This document shows positions 1 to 10,055 of a DNA stretch of 64,000 nt, piece by piece. Below the pieces are notes generated by a model, which searched no databases, was not told the DNA's origin, and worked only from the letters and a program-made list of their open reading frames with translations. Position 1 is the stretch's first letter, and every line of letters begins with the position of its first letter. The translations under genes and the position numbers were made by a program. Source of the stretch: Christensenella timonensis (lineage in GTDB: Bacteria; Bacillota; Clostridia; Christensenellales; Christensenellaceae); NCBI RefSeq assembly GCF_900087015.1, contig NZ_FLKP01000002.1, positions 1,550,001 through 1,614,000 on the forward strand, read 5' to 3'.

Positions 1-1
1 C

Positions 2-382
2 CCGTACGATACGGGGATCCGTATGCAGCTCAATTATGGCCACACGATCGGCCATGCGATCGAAACGGTAGCCGGGTATGGTACGTTTTTACACGGCGAG
101 GCTGTCGCTATCGGTATGGTATGCGCGGCCTACCTCGGAGAGCGGCTCGGCATTTCGCCCAAGGGCCTGATGCACGATACGATATCCCTGTTGCGAAAAT
201 ACGATTTGCCTGTTATGCTGAAACAGGAACTTTTGGAGCATGCGTTACAGATCTTGTTAAAAGACAAAAAGGCAGAGGGCAAGGATATCCGTTTTGTACT
301 GATCGATCAGATCGGACATGCGGTTCTGAAAAAACTGCCGGCAGAATGGATACAAAAAACAATAAAGGAAATGAAAGTATGA
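2..382 (+). CDS. aroB: 3-dehydroquinate synthase, C-terminal part (5' end outside window)
   Basis: Second step of the shikimate pathway: cyclises DAHP to 3-dehydroquinate using NAD+ and a divalent metal. Only about the last 127 residues are present; the reading frame is open to the window edge, so the gene begins upstream. The segment NYGHTIGHAIE is the conserved metal-binding helix of the family, with its histidine ligand, and a second conserved stretch HGEAVAIGM follows. The stop overlaps the aroA start (ATGA), so the two are probably translationally coupled. The identification is firm because the next genes are aroA, aroC, pheA and aroK. Confidence 0.95.
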   Translation, partial: PYDTGIRMQLNYGHTIGHAIETVAGYGTFLHGEAVAIGMVCAAYLGERLGISPKGLMHDTISLLRKYDLPVMLKQELLEHALQILLKDKKAEGKDIRFVLIDQIGHAVLKKLPAEWIQKTIKEMKV

Positions 383-1623
383 AGCAAATCACACCGTCGG
401 TATTATCCGGCAGCATCAAGGTGATCCCTTCCAAGAGCATATCTCACCGCGCGCTCATTTGTGCGGCGCTTGCCCCGGGGATATCCTCGTTGAAAAATAT
501 TGCTTTTTCCGACGATATCAAGGCAACTGCACAGGCCCTTTGCGACATGGGGTTTTGCGAATACGACGTGGTGGACAATATTTGTGTCGTTTCCGGCGGG
601 CTGCACAAGGAATGTAAAGAGGTGATCGACTGCGGGGAATCCGGATCGACGCTGCGTTTTTTACTGCCGTTGGCCCTCGATGGAAAAAAACACTGTTTTA
701 CCGGGCATGGCCGCCTTTTGCGGCGCCCAATGGACGGGTACGACAAGATTTTTGTGCGCAATCATGTGCTTTTTGAAAAAAATGAACAGAGGATCGAGAT
801 TTGCGGGGAATTATCGGGCGGGGAATATGCATTGCCGGGGGACGTATCCTCGCAGTTTGTTTCCGGCCTTTTGTTCAAGCTCCCGACCCTGTTCGATGAT
901 TCCGGGATTCATATTACGACCGAGCCGGAATCGCGGCCGTACATCGATATTACACAGGATGTACAGAGCAACTTCAAGATCCGAAGCCGTTGGGTGGGGA
1001 ACAGTATCGAGATATCGGGAAGGCAGGGTTATGTCCCCAATGACATGGAAATAGAAGGCGATTATTCCCATGCCGCTTTTTTCGCAGCGGCGGCAGCGAT
1101 TACCGGAAAAATAACAATCCGGGGACTCAAACAGGATTCCAAGCAGGGCGATAAAGCAATCATGGGAATACTGAAATGTATGGGAGCGGAAATTTCGGAG
1201 AATGAAGACGAGGTCACGATCGAAAAAGCCATGCTCAAGCCGATAGAAATCGATGTATCACAGATCCCGGACCTGGTGCCGGTGCTCGCGGTTTTAGGCT
1301 GCGCGATAGAGGGGAAAACAAGGATATACAATGCGGGCCGGCTTCGTTATAAGGAAAGCGACCGCCTGCATGCTATTACAACGGAGCTTGAGAAGCTGGG
1401 CGCGGACATTATCGAATACCAGGACAGCCTTGTCATCAACGGAAGCGGAAAGTTAAGCGGCGGCGAAGTGGACAGCCACAACGACCACAGGATCGCAATG
1501 GCGCTTACCGTGGCCTCTTGCATCGCGCGGGACGATATTATCCTCGGCGGTGCAGGCAGCGTCAGCAAATCGGCGCCGGATTTCTTTGAAGAATGGAAAA
1601 TCGTGGGGGGAAAAGTGCGATGA
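379..1623 (+). CDS. aroA: 5-enolpyruvylshikimate-3-phosphate synthase
   Basis: Transfers enolpyruvate from PEP to shikimate-3-phosphate. The protein has 414 residues, a usual length. Visible family signatures are KVIPSKSISHRAL near the N-terminus, GESGSTLRFLLPLA, RYKESDRL and HNDHRIAMAL towards the C-terminus. The frame is open further upstream, but the ATG at 379 overlaps the aroB stop by ATGA and gives the standard N-terminus, so it was chosen. The gene also overlaps aroC by ATGA. The first half lacks the class I LPGSKS form and reads IPSKS, which fits a divergent class II-like enzyme of Firmicutes; that is inference from motif wording only. Confidence 0.96.
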   Translation: MKQITPSVLSGSIKVIPSKSISHRALICAALAPGISSLKNIAFSDDIKATAQALCDMGFCEYDVVDNICVVSGGLHKECKEVIDCGESGSTLRFLLPLALDGKKHCFTGHGRLLRRPMDGYDKIFVRNHVLFEKNEQRIEICGELSGGEYALPGDVSSQFVSGLLFKLPTLFDDSGIHITTEPESRPYIDITQDVQSNFKIRSRWVGNSIEISGRQGYVPNDMEIEGDYSHAAFFAAAAAITGKITIRGLKQDSKQGDKAIMGILKCMGAEISENEDEVTIEKAMLKPIEIDVSQIPDLVPVLAVLGCAIEGKTRIYNAGRLRYKESDRLHAITTELEKLGADIIEYQDSLVINGSGKLSGGEVDSHNDHRIAMALTVASCIARDDIILGGAGSVSKSAPDFFEEWKIVGGKVR

Positions 1624-2696
1624 GTGCTACCTTTGGAAAGATATTAAAAACGACGGTCTTTGGCGAATCTCATTCTGCGGCGATCGGCGTGGTGATCGAC
1701 GGACTGCCGGCGGGGATGGAAATCGACGAGGCGCTTGTACGGGAAGGGATGAGACGGCGTGCACCCAATAAGAGCGACGCTTCGACTAAACGAAGCGAGC
1801 CGGATCTCTATGAGATCGTGAGCGGTTTTTTCAAGGGCAAAGCGACGGGAACGCCGCTGTGCGCGATCATCAGGAACAAGGATACGCGTTCGCAAGACTA
1901 TGAAAAGACCGCCGCCTTGCTGCGCCCGGGACACGCGGACTATACGGGAATCGTAAAATATAACGGCGCAAACGACTATCGCGGCGGCGGCCATTTTTCC
2001 GGCAGGCTGACTGCGCCGCTCGTTTTTGCAGGCAGCATCGCCCGGCAGTTTCTGGATCAAAAAGGGATCAAGGTGGGGGTGCGTATCCGTTCCATTGCGG
2101 ATGTAGCGGATCAAAAAGAATTTGCGCCCGGTTTGTTTGAACAAGTTGAAAAAAAAGATTTCCCGGTAGTGGACGACACGGCTGGAGAACGAATGCGTGA
2201 AGTGATCGCGCAGACGCGCCTTGAAGGCGACTCTGTTGGCGGCGTGCTTGAATGTGTGATCGGCGGCGTCCCGGCAGGACTGGGGGAACCGTTTTTTGAC
2301 AGTATGGAAAGCAGGATGGCGCACATGATGTTCTCCATTCCTGCAATCAAGGGAATTGAATTTGGCGATGGGTTTGCCATCACGGTCATGCGCGGCAGCA
2401 AGGCCAATGACGTTCCGGCCATGGAAGACGAAAAAGTTACCTTCCAAAGCAATCATAACGGCGGGATAAACGGCGGGATCAGTAACGGTATGCCCATCGT
2501 GTTCCGCGTGGCTGTAAAGCCGACCGCTTCTATCTTTAAACCGCAGGAAACCCTCAACATCAAAACGATGAAAAATGAAACATTGCAAATACATGGACGA
2601 CATGATACATGCATTGCACTGCGCGCGGTGGAAGCAGTCAAATGCGCGGCAGCCTTGGTGGCCGCCGACCTTTTTTTGGAGGCGCAGCATGACTGA
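1620..2696 (+). CDS. aroC: Chorismate synthase
   Basis: Converts EPSP to chorismate with reduced FMN, the last common step to aromatic amino acids. The 358-residue protein starts SATFGKILKTTVFGESHS, the typical N-terminal signature, and carries RPGHADYTG and the FMN-binding basic and glycine-rich stretches (for example DYRGGGHFSGR). The ATG at 1620 overlaps the aroA stop; a start at 1593 would add nine unrelated residues and lie inside aroA. The 3' end overlaps pheA by 8 bases. Confidence 0.96.
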   Translation: MSATFGKILKTTVFGESHSAAIGVVIDGLPAGMEIDEALVREGMRRRAPNKSDASTKRSEPDLYEIVSGFFKGKATGTPLCAIIRNKDTRSQDYEKTAALLRPGHADYTGIVKYNGANDYRGGGHFSGRLTAPLVFAGSIARQFLDQKGIKVGVRIRSIADVADQKEFAPGLFEQVEKKDFPVVDDTAGERMREVIAQTRLEGDSVGGVLECVIGGVPAGLGEPFFDSMESRMAHMMFSIPAIKGIEFGDGFAITVMRGSKANDVPAMEDEKVTFQSNHNGGINGGISNGMPIVFRVAVKPTASIFKPQETLNIKTMKNETLQIHGRHDTCIALRAVEAVKCAAALVAADLFLEAQHD

Positions 2697-3813
2697 ACTG
2701 GAAAAATTGCGTAAGCAGATCGATGCGGTAGATCAAAGGATCATTGACGCGTTCATAGAACGACTGGGCATTGCACAGGGGGTGGCGGAATACAAAATCA
2801 GGCAGGGCTTGCCCGTGCTTGACCGTTCACGCGAGCGGGACGTGCTCAAAAAAAGGCGTGAAATGGCGCACGGTGCGTCGCTTGATACGGATATTGACCG
2901 CTTGTTTGAGCTGCTGATGAAAATCAGCAGGGAACACCAGGCGAGACAGATGCAAAAGCAAAAACCTGCCCGATCCAAAGTGGATTGTAAAGGTATTGTC
3001 GGCTATCAGGGCGTTCGCGGGGCCTACTCCGATCTGGCGCAGCACCGCTACTTTGCGGATGGTGTGCGCAGCAGGAGCTTTCCTTCCTTTGAAGGCGTTT
3101 TTCAAGCGGTAACGGATGGAGAAATCGAATATGGCGTGCTGCCTATCGAAAATTCGTATGCGGGCAGCGTGCAGCAGGTTTACGACCTTCTGAACCAATA
3201 TGACGTAAAAATCGTTGGCGAGCAGATGATCCACATCGAAAATGCTTTGCTGGGCGTGCCGGGAGCGGCGATCGATGGGATCAGGGAAGTATATTCACAC
3301 GACCAGCCCTTTTTGCAGTGTGCGGAATATTTGAAACGCCACCCGGACTGGAAGCAGATACCCTATTATAATACCGCCGCAAGCGCAAGGTATGTAGCGG
3401 AATGCGGGGACAAGGCAAAAGCGGCGATTGCGAGCAAATATGCCGGGCAAATTTATGGGCTGGAGGTGTTGGAGCCCTCCATCAGTACGAGCGGGGAAAA
3501 TTCGACGCGTTTTATTGTGATCGGGGCACAGCTTCTGAAAGATGCCGCGGCAAACAAGGCGAGTATCGGTTTTGTATTGGAGCATAAGCCGGGCGCCCTT
3601 GCGCGCGTACTCAACGCATTTGCACATTTGCACCTCAATATGGTAAAGATCGAATCGCGACCACTGCGAGATAAGAATTTTGAATACCGTTTTTATGTTG
3701 ACTTTGCGGGCGCGGGGATCGCGCAGCAGCTCGACCATGCATTGGAGGAGATCAAGCCGTATTGCGCGCAGCTGCGGCTGCTCGGCGTCTATAAGAACGG
3801 GGAGCAGGAATGA
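2689..3813 (+). CDS. pheA: Bifunctional chorismate mutase / prephenate dehydratase (P-protein)
   Basis: Makes phenylpyruvate from chorismate in two steps. Domain order over 374 residues: AroQ-type chorismate mutase (about 1-85, starting ELEKLRKQIDAVDQRI), prephenate dehydratase (about 98-275, with GYQGVRGAYS and the catalytic-site STRF motif), and a C-terminal ACT domain (about 290-365) with the GAL and ESRP motifs that bind phenylalanine. This predicts feedback inhibition by Phe. The start at 2689 has a GGAG ribosome binding site inside the end of aroC; the open frame upstream encodes a Trp-rich out-of-family extension and was rejected. Overlaps aroK by ATGA. Confidence 0.96.
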   Translation: MTELEKLRKQIDAVDQRIIDAFIERLGIAQGVAEYKIRQGLPVLDRSRERDVLKKRREMAHGASLDTDIDRLFELLMKISREHQARQMQKQKPARSKVDCKGIVGYQGVRGAYSDLAQHRYFADGVRSRSFPSFEGVFQAVTDGEIEYGVLPIENSYAGSVQQVYDLLNQYDVKIVGEQMIHIENALLGVPGAAIDGIREVYSHDQPFLQCAEYLKRHPDWKQIPYYNTAASARYVAECGDKAKAAIASKYAGQIYGLEVLEPSISTSGENSTRFIVIGAQLLKDAAANKASIGFVLEHKPGALARVLNAFAHLHLNMVKIESRPLRDKNFEYRFYVDFAGAGIAQQLDHALEEIKPYCAQLRLLGVYKNGEQE

Positions 3814-4310
3814 TGGGAAATATCTACCTGACGGGAATGATGGGCTGCGGAAAAACAGCGATAGGGCGCAAAACAGCACGCAAGACCGGAAGAAAATTCC
3901 TAGATATTGACGCATGCATCGAAAAAGAAACGGGCAGTACGATCACGCATGTTTTTGAAACCCTGGGGGAAGCGGCGTTCCGTAAAATGGAAACGGATAT
4001 GCTGCGCAGGATCGCCGTGAAAGAAAAGGATGCCATTGTTTCGTGCGGCGGTGGGATCATATTATCGGATGAGAATATCGATTTGATGAAGCAAAGCGGC
4101 GTGATTATTTATATCGAGCGGGATATCGAAGAGATCGCGGGGAGCGTCAGCATCAAAAACAGGCCCGTTTTGCGGCAGGATAGGGATAATATAAAAAGGG
4201 TATTTGAATCAAGGCGGCAGCGCTATGAATCATCCTGCGACCGCAGTATCCTGAATAACGCATCGATAGAAGAGGCTGCGGATCTATTGATCGCGCAGCT
4301 CAAGCTGTGA
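3810..4310 (+). CDS. aroK: Shikimate kinase
   Basis: Phosphorylates shikimate with ATP. The protein has 166 residues, normal for the family. It has the P-loop GMMGCGKTAIG at residues 9-19, a D-rich shikimate-binding segment (FLDIDACIE), the CGGGI stretch, and the R-rich LID region (KNRPVL). Two ATG codons stand in tandem at 3810 and 3813; the first overlaps the pheA stop and was used. The last 27 bases overlap the 3' end of aroE, which runs on the other strand. Confidence 0.94.
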   Translation: MMGNIYLTGMMGCGKTAIGRKTARKTGRKFLDIDACIEKETGSTITHVFETLGEAAFRKMETDMLRRIAVKEKDAIVSCGGGIILSDENIDLMKQSGVIIYIERDIEEIAGSVSIKNRPVLRQDRDNIKRVFESRRQRYESSCDRSILNNASIEEAADLLIAQLKL

Positions 4311-5108
4311 GAGGACAGCCGCATAGTCTTTTTGTCCGGGCATGATCCCGCAAAATTTTTCAAAAGCATAGAATGCCTGCCAGATCAGCATGCCAAGGCC
4401 ATTCATTGTCTTTAAGCCGCGCGCGCCTGCATGTTTTAGCAACGTTGTTTGGGGAGGGCTGTAGATCAGGTCGCACACCACGGCGCAAGAGGGCAGCAGG
4501 TCAATAAAATCAAGCGTTTCAAAGTCATGGCCGGCGCCGCTCATACCGAGCGGCGTCGTGTTGACGAGCAGGCCGCATTGTGGCATATACTCGCTGATGT
4601 TGCTAAGGGAGTCGGAAGCAGCGCCGTAAGGGCGTGCCATAGCTTGTGCCTTTTCAAGGGTGCGGTTTACCACACAAATACTTTTTGCGTTTTTTTGCAC
4701 AGCGTCTGCACACAGCAAGCCTGTCACAGCGCCCGCACCGATGAAAACGATGTTTTGGCCACTATAGCCTGCACCCAGCTGTTGCAGGGAGGAATAAAAC
4801 CCTTGTGCATCCGTAGAGTATCCGGAAAGGCCGTTTTCTCCTACGACGACGGTATTCACGCCGGTACGCGCTTCCGGTGAGACATATGCCAAATGGGGCA
4901 GGATGTCCTGCTTTAATGGCATGGTGATATTAAAACCGCAGATGCCGCGCTCCTGGATTTGTGAAAGGAACCCGGAAAGGCCGTTATGGTCGACGGGGTA
5001 GGCGTCATATTTGCAGTCCAGGCCGTAACGCTCATACAATGCGTTATGGATTGCGGGCGATAAACTGTGTGCGATCGGTTGGCCGATGACGCAGTATTTT
5101 TTTGTCAT
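4284..5108 (-). CDS. aroE: Shikimate dehydrogenase
   Basis: Reduces 3-dehydroshikimate to shikimate with NADPH. 274 residues. The substrate-binding domain shows IGQPIAHSLSP and the NITMPLK motif with the catalytic lysine; the nucleotide-binding domain shows a GAGAVTGLLCADA Rossmann turn. The start at 5108 gives the standard N-terminus and has AAAGGA upstream; an ATG 45 bases earlier adds a non-family extension. It is the only member of this aro cluster on the minus strand. It converges on aroK with a 27-base overlap and diverges from aroQ. Confidence 0.95.
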   Translation of the reverse strand: MTKKYCVIGQPIAHSLSPAIHNALYERYGLDCKYDAYPVDHNGLSGFLSQIQERGICGFNITMPLKQDILPHLAYVSPEARTGVNTVVVGENGLSGYSTDAQGFYSSLQQLGAGYSGQNIVFIGAGAVTGLLCADAVQKNAKSICVVNRTLEKAQAMARPYGAASDSLSNISEYMPQCGLLVNTTPLGMSGAGHDFETLDFIDLLPSCAVVCDLIYSPPQTTLLKHAGARGLKTMNGLGMLIWQAFYAFEKFCGIMPGQKDYAAVLSQLELRDQ

Positions 5109-5131
5109 ACTATCAATGATCCTTTCAGTTA

Positions 5132-5140
5132 TGCTATAAT
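5132..5140 (+). promoter_or_regulatory. Probable extended -10 promoter for aroQ
   Basis: TGCTATAAT is a perfect extended -10 (TGnTATAAT) 50 bases before the aroQ start. No good -35 is visible, which is usual for extended -10 promoters. It lies in the 81-base divergent gap between aroE and aroQ. Confidence 0.6.
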
Positions 5141-5157
5141 GAAAACGATTCAAAAAA

Positions 5158-5186
5158 ATTATAACACAATTTTGAAGTCAGGTAAA
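5158..5186 (-). promoter_or_regulatory. Candidate promoter for aroE
   Basis: On the minus strand TTTACC, a 17-base spacer and TATAAT (5163-5158) point towards aroE. The -35 is a partial match, so this is only a candidate. Confidence 0.4.
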
Positions 5187-5189
5187 AAG

Positions 5190-5630
5190 ATGAAAAAGAT
5201 ATTGATCATGAACGGGCCGAACCTGAATATGCTGGGCATCAGGGAACCGGGCGTATATGGAAGCATGTCCCTTGGGGATATGAACGATTTTATCCAGGCG
5301 CAAGCGAAGGAGCAGGCGTATAATGTTGAGCTGGAATTTTTCCAGTCCAACCATGAAGGGGTAATGATCGACAAGCTGCATGAATGTTATGGCAGGAAAG
5401 ACGGTATCGTATTGAATGCCGGAGCCTACACCCATTACAGCTATGCGATCCGGGACGCGATTTCATCGATCGGGATCCCGTGCGTGGAGGTGCACCTTTC
5501 CGATATCCACGCCAGGGAAGGATTTCGTCACGTTTCCGTCATCCAAGAAGTTTGTTTGGCGCAAATCTGCGGTATGGGCGTAAAAGGGTATATCGAAGCC
5601 TTAAAAATCCTGTTGGAGGAAGAAAAATGA
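5190..5630 (+). CDS. aroQ: 3-dehydroquinate dehydratase, type II
   Basis: Dehydrates 3-dehydroquinate to 3-dehydroshikimate. 146 residues, the usual size of the dodecameric type II enzyme. The N-terminus KILIMNGPNLNMLG is the family signature, the catalytic tyrosine lies in the EPGVYG loop, the FQSNHEG motif is present, and the catalytic histidine falls in VEVHLSDIHARE. The start at 5190 gives this N-terminus; longer in-frame starts lie across the aroE start region. The stop overlaps the next gene by ATGA. Confidence 0.96.
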   Translation: MKKILIMNGPNLNMLGIREPGVYGSMSLGDMNDFIQAQAKEQAYNVELEFFQSNHEGVMIDKLHECYGRKDGIVLNAGAYTHYSYAIRDAISSIGIPCVEVHLSDIHAREGFRHVSVIQEVCLAQICGMGVKGYIEALKILLEEEK

Positions 5631-6484
5631 TACATGATTTGGCAGAAAAGGTAAGGATGAACAATGGACAGGGCATCCCCGGGTTTGGGCTGGGGGTATT
5701 CAATGCGGCAGGGGAGGAAGTTTATCGCGCCGTTCGCTATGCGCTTGACGCGGGCTACCGCCATATCGACACAGCCACGCTTTATGGAAACGAACAGGAT
5801 GTGGGCCGTGCGATACGCGACTGCGGCCTGCCGCGTGAGGAGATATTTTTGACGACAAAGTTATGGCCGACAGATTTTGACGACCCGCAGCAGGCCTTCG
5901 ATTTGAGCATGCGCAAGCTGGACTGCGGCTACCTTGACCTGTATTTGCTGCACTGGCCGGGCAAAGAAGAAACGCGGCGTTTAAAGGCATGGGACTTTAT
6001 CCAGGGTCAGGTGGAGAAGCAAAATATCCGGTCGGCAGGGGTATCTAATTTCCTTGTCCCGCATCTTAAGGGCCTGGAGGAAAAAACAGGGACGGTACCC
6101 GCGAACAACCAGATCGAATTTCACCCGTGGCATCAGCAGCGGGAGGTGTGCGGTTATTGTAAGGAGCGGGGGATCGTCGTGACGGCATGGGGGCCTATGT
6201 TCCACGGGCATTTGAGCGAAGAACCGCTCATGGCGGAGATCGGCGAAAAGTATGGCAAAAGCGCGGCACAGGCAACGCTGCGCTGGGCGCTGCAAAAGGA
6301 TATCGTCATCATCCCAAAATCGGTCAAAAGGGAGCGGATCATCCAAAACGCGGATATTTTTGATTTCACGATTTCTGATGAAGATATGCGCGCTATCGAC
6401 GCGCTGGACGGAAAGGGAAGCTATTCTTTTGACGCTACATCCTTTGACGGCGATGTAGACGCGGAACGTTCAAAACAAAACTAA
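5627..6484 (+). CDS. Aldo/keto reductase
   Basis: NAD(P)H-dependent reductase of carbonyl compounds, substrate unknown. 285 residues forming the expected TIM barrel. The family tetrad can be read: Asp and Tyr in HIDTATLYGNE, Lys in TTKLWP, His in LLHWPG. The cofactor-binding end shows IIPKSVKRERI. It overlaps aroQ by ATGA and has TTGGAGG upstream, so it is cotranslated with a shikimate gene, though nothing in the sequence ties it to that pathway. Similar proteins are annotated as 2,5-diketo-gluconate or methylglyoxal reductases, but that level is not supported here. Confidence 0.9.
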   Translation: MIHDLAEKVRMNNGQGIPGFGLGVFNAAGEEVYRAVRYALDAGYRHIDTATLYGNEQDVGRAIRDCGLPREEIFLTTKLWPTDFDDPQQAFDLSMRKLDCGYLDLYLLHWPGKEETRRLKAWDFIQGQVEKQNIRSAGVSNFLVPHLKGLEEKTGTVPANNQIEFHPWHQQREVCGYCKERGIVVTAWGPMFHGHLSEEPLMAEIGEKYGKSAAQATLRWALQKDIVIIPKSVKRERIIQNADIFDFTISDEDMRAIDALDGKGSYSFDATSFDGDVDAERSKQN

Positions 6485-6491
6485 TCGATAA

Positions 6492-6523
6492 AAAAACTGC
6501 GGTGCTCATGCACCGCAGTTTTT
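6492..6523. terminator. Bidirectional intrinsic terminator between the aldo/keto reductase gene and groL
   Basis: A perfect 14-base-pair stem (AAAAACTGCGGTGC and its complement) with a TCAT loop. The stem ends in A5 on one side and T5 on the other, so it can serve both converging transcripts. Confidence 0.9.
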
Positions 6524-6544
6524 GTTTTGCGTCTGGGAATGGAA

Positions 6545-8500
<1,956 letters not shown>

Positions 8501-8521
8501 TCATATTTTTTAAAATTCTTG

Positions 8522-8548
8522 TTAGCACTCGAAATTGGTGAGTGCTAA
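8522..8548 (-). promoter_or_regulatory. CIRCE operator of groESL
   Basis: TTAGCACTC, nine bases, GAGTGCTAA: a perfect inverted repeat identical to the CIRCE consensus bound by the heat-shock repressor HrcA. It lies just downstream of the predicted groES promoter. The hrcA gene itself is not in the window. Confidence 0.97.
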
Positions 8549-8561
8549 TATTGCTATCCTT

Positions 8562-8590
8562 ATGATATATATAATCATGAAATAAATCAA
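8562..8590 (-). promoter_or_regulatory. groESL promoter (sigma-A type)
   Basis: On the minus strand TTGATT (8590-8585), 17-base spacer, TATCAT (8567-8562), reading towards groES. The CIRCE begins 13 bases after the -10, as expected for repressor occlusion. Confidence 0.75.
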
Positions 8591-8786
8591 ATAACGAAAT
8601 TAAAACAAAAATACCATAATTTAATGTTATTGAAGAATAATGATGTATATCTCTTGAATACTGCTAAAATCTCTTTATTTCTTATGAAAATGCTTTCGAC
8701 GTTAAAAGATGAAACCATGTAAAATAATGTATAACGGCAAATCATATCGACTATTATTTTTATCATGTAATATGAAGGGGATTAAT
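8591..8786. other. AT-rich intergenic region before the dCMP deaminase gene
   Basis: About 200 bases, much richer in A and T than the surrounding genes. It must carry the start of transcription for the deaminase gene, but no -35/-10 pair with good spacing stands out. I see no open frame with a ribosome binding site and no strong hairpin. Confidence 0.5.
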
Positions 8787-9236
8787 ATGGATAAGTGGGA
8801 TAAACGTTTTATGGATCTCGCGGGAGAGATCGCACACTGGTCTAGCTGCTATAAGCCGAACCGCAGCGTAGGGGCGGTCATCGTGAAGAATAAGCGGATC
8901 GTTACGACAGGGTACAATGGTGCGCCTGCGGGAATCGACAGCTGTAAGGAACGCGGCGAATGCCTGCGCAACAACCTGGGGATCGCCTCCGGTGAGCGTC
9001 ACGAGCTTTGCTATGCGATCCATGCGGAGCAGAACGCGATCATCCAGGCAGCGAAGCTGGGCGTTGCGATCGACGGCGCGACCATGTATTGTACACACCA
9101 GCCGTGTTCGATTTGCGCCAAGATGATCGTCAATGCGGGAATCCTCCGTGTCGTTTATAAATATCCCTATCCGGACGACTTCGCAAAGAAAATATTTGAA
9201 CTGGTGGATATGCAGATCGAGCAATATCAGGATTAG
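8787..9236 (+). CDS. dCMP deaminase family protein (ComEB-like)
   Basis: Zinc-dependent deaminase, most likely dCMP to dUMP for thymidylate supply. 149 residues. The zinc and catalytic motifs are HAEQNAII (His ligand and catalytic Glu) and PCSICAKMI (two Cys ligands). A second cysteine pair (CKERGEC) is near residues 52-58, as in ComEB/dCMP deaminases with an extra zinc site. The ATG at 8787 has GAAGGGG six bases upstream; earlier in-frame ATGs have no ribosome binding site. The next gene starts 19 bases later, so cotranscription with the hydrogenase-associated genes is possible. Confidence 0.88.
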   Translation: MDKWDKRFMDLAGEIAHWSSCYKPNRSVGAVIVKNKRIVTTGYNGAPAGIDSCKERGECLRNNLGIASGERHELCYAIHAEQNAIIQAAKLGVAIDGATMYCTHQPCSICAKMIVNAGILRVVYKYPYPDDFAKKIFELVDMQIEQYQD

Positions 9237-9255
9237 GGGATATAGGGAGGTTTTT

Positions 9256-9609
9256 ATGGTCGTAAAAGAAATTGCTGGCTTATTGGATGCTGAATTCCTT
9301 TGTGGGGAAGATAAAGCTGGAATGGAGATCATATGCGCGTGCGGGGCGGATATGATGAGCGATGTGCTTGCTTTTACAAAGCACGATGCTATTTTGCTGA
9401 CGGGCCTCGTCAACAACCATGTGATCAGGACAGCGGAAATGATGGATATCCAATGCGTCCTGTTTGTACGCGGAAAGCGACCGCCGGAGGAGATCATAGA
9501 TATGGCAAAGGATCGTGATATGGTTCTTCTGGCCACAGAGAAGCCGATGTTTTCGGCCTGCGGGGTACTTTATTCAAGCGGTATCAAGGGCGGGATGCGG
9601 GAGGTATAA
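9256..9609 (+). CDS. DRTGG-domain-like protein, hydrogenase-associated
   Basis: 117 residues, no membrane segment. The fold resembles the DRTGG domain found beside HPr kinase and in pyrophosphatase and CBS proteins; this is judged from overall pattern (VKEIAGLLDAE start, ADMMSDVLAF core, RGKRPPEEIIDMA end), so it is family-level only. A Cys-rich CACG lies near residue 30. No function is known to me for this family. It begins the gene run that contains a HydS-like hydrogenase, and a second DRTGG-like gene lies at 11381. GGGAGG stands six bases before the ATG. Confidence 0.65.
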   Translation: MVVKEIAGLLDAEFLCGEDKAGMEIICACGADMMSDVLAFTKHDAILLTGLVNNHVIRTAEMMDIQCVLFVRGKRPPEEIIDMAKDRDMVLLATEKPMFSACGVLYSSGIKGGMREV

Positions 9610-9611
9610 TT

Positions 9612-10025
9612 ATGATCTACTCCCAGGAATACGATGTGGCAAAAGATGATTTTGTCGCAGCGGGCGAGGTGTCCGCGGGGATCAAGAGCAAGCTGAAAAA
9701 AATGGGCATCGATCCCATGCTGATCCGCAAAATAGCGATCGCCTGTTATGAAGCGGAGATCAATATGATCATACACAGCTATGGCGGGCAGATGAAGTTG
9801 AACATCGACGACGATGGAATTGAGATCATATGCGAGGACACAGGCCCGGGCATCCCGGACATCGAGCTTGCGATGAAGGAAGGCTATTCCACGGCGTCGG
9901 ATACGGTGCGTGAGATGGGTTTTGGCGCAGGTATGGGGCTCTCGAACATCAACAAGAACAGCGACCATATGAACATCGAGTCGAGCCCGGCAGGGACAAA
10001 GCTGACGCTCAAGTTCCTGATGTAG
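9612..10025 (+). CDS. Small GHKL ATPase, anti-sigma-factor-kinase-like (RsbW/RsbT type)
   Basis: 137 residues consisting of only a HATPase_c domain. N box: YEAEINMIIHS. G1 box: DTGPGI. G2 box: GFGAGMGLSNI. A C-terminal GTK threonine follows. There is no histidine-containing dimerisation domain, so it resembles the RsbW/SpoIIAB/RsbT serine kinases rather than a sensor kinase. The start lies two bases after the preceding gene. Its likely role is signalling tied to the neighbouring HydS-like protein; no partner (STAS protein or sigma factor) is seen nearby. Confidence 0.82.
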   Translation: MIYSQEYDVAKDDFVAAGEVSAGIKSKLKKMGIDPMLIRKIAIACYEAEINMIIHSYGGQMKLNIDDDGIEIICEDTGPGIPDIELAMKEGYSTASDTVREMGFGAGMGLSNINKNSDHMNIESSPAGTKLTLKFLM

Positions 10026-10055
10026 CTTGCACATACTCTGAAGAAGAGGGTTGTT

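Noticed and set aside
1644-2690. Open frame of 348 codons antisense to aroC
   Set aside because: Shadow frame with histidine/arginine-rich composition and no recognisable domain.
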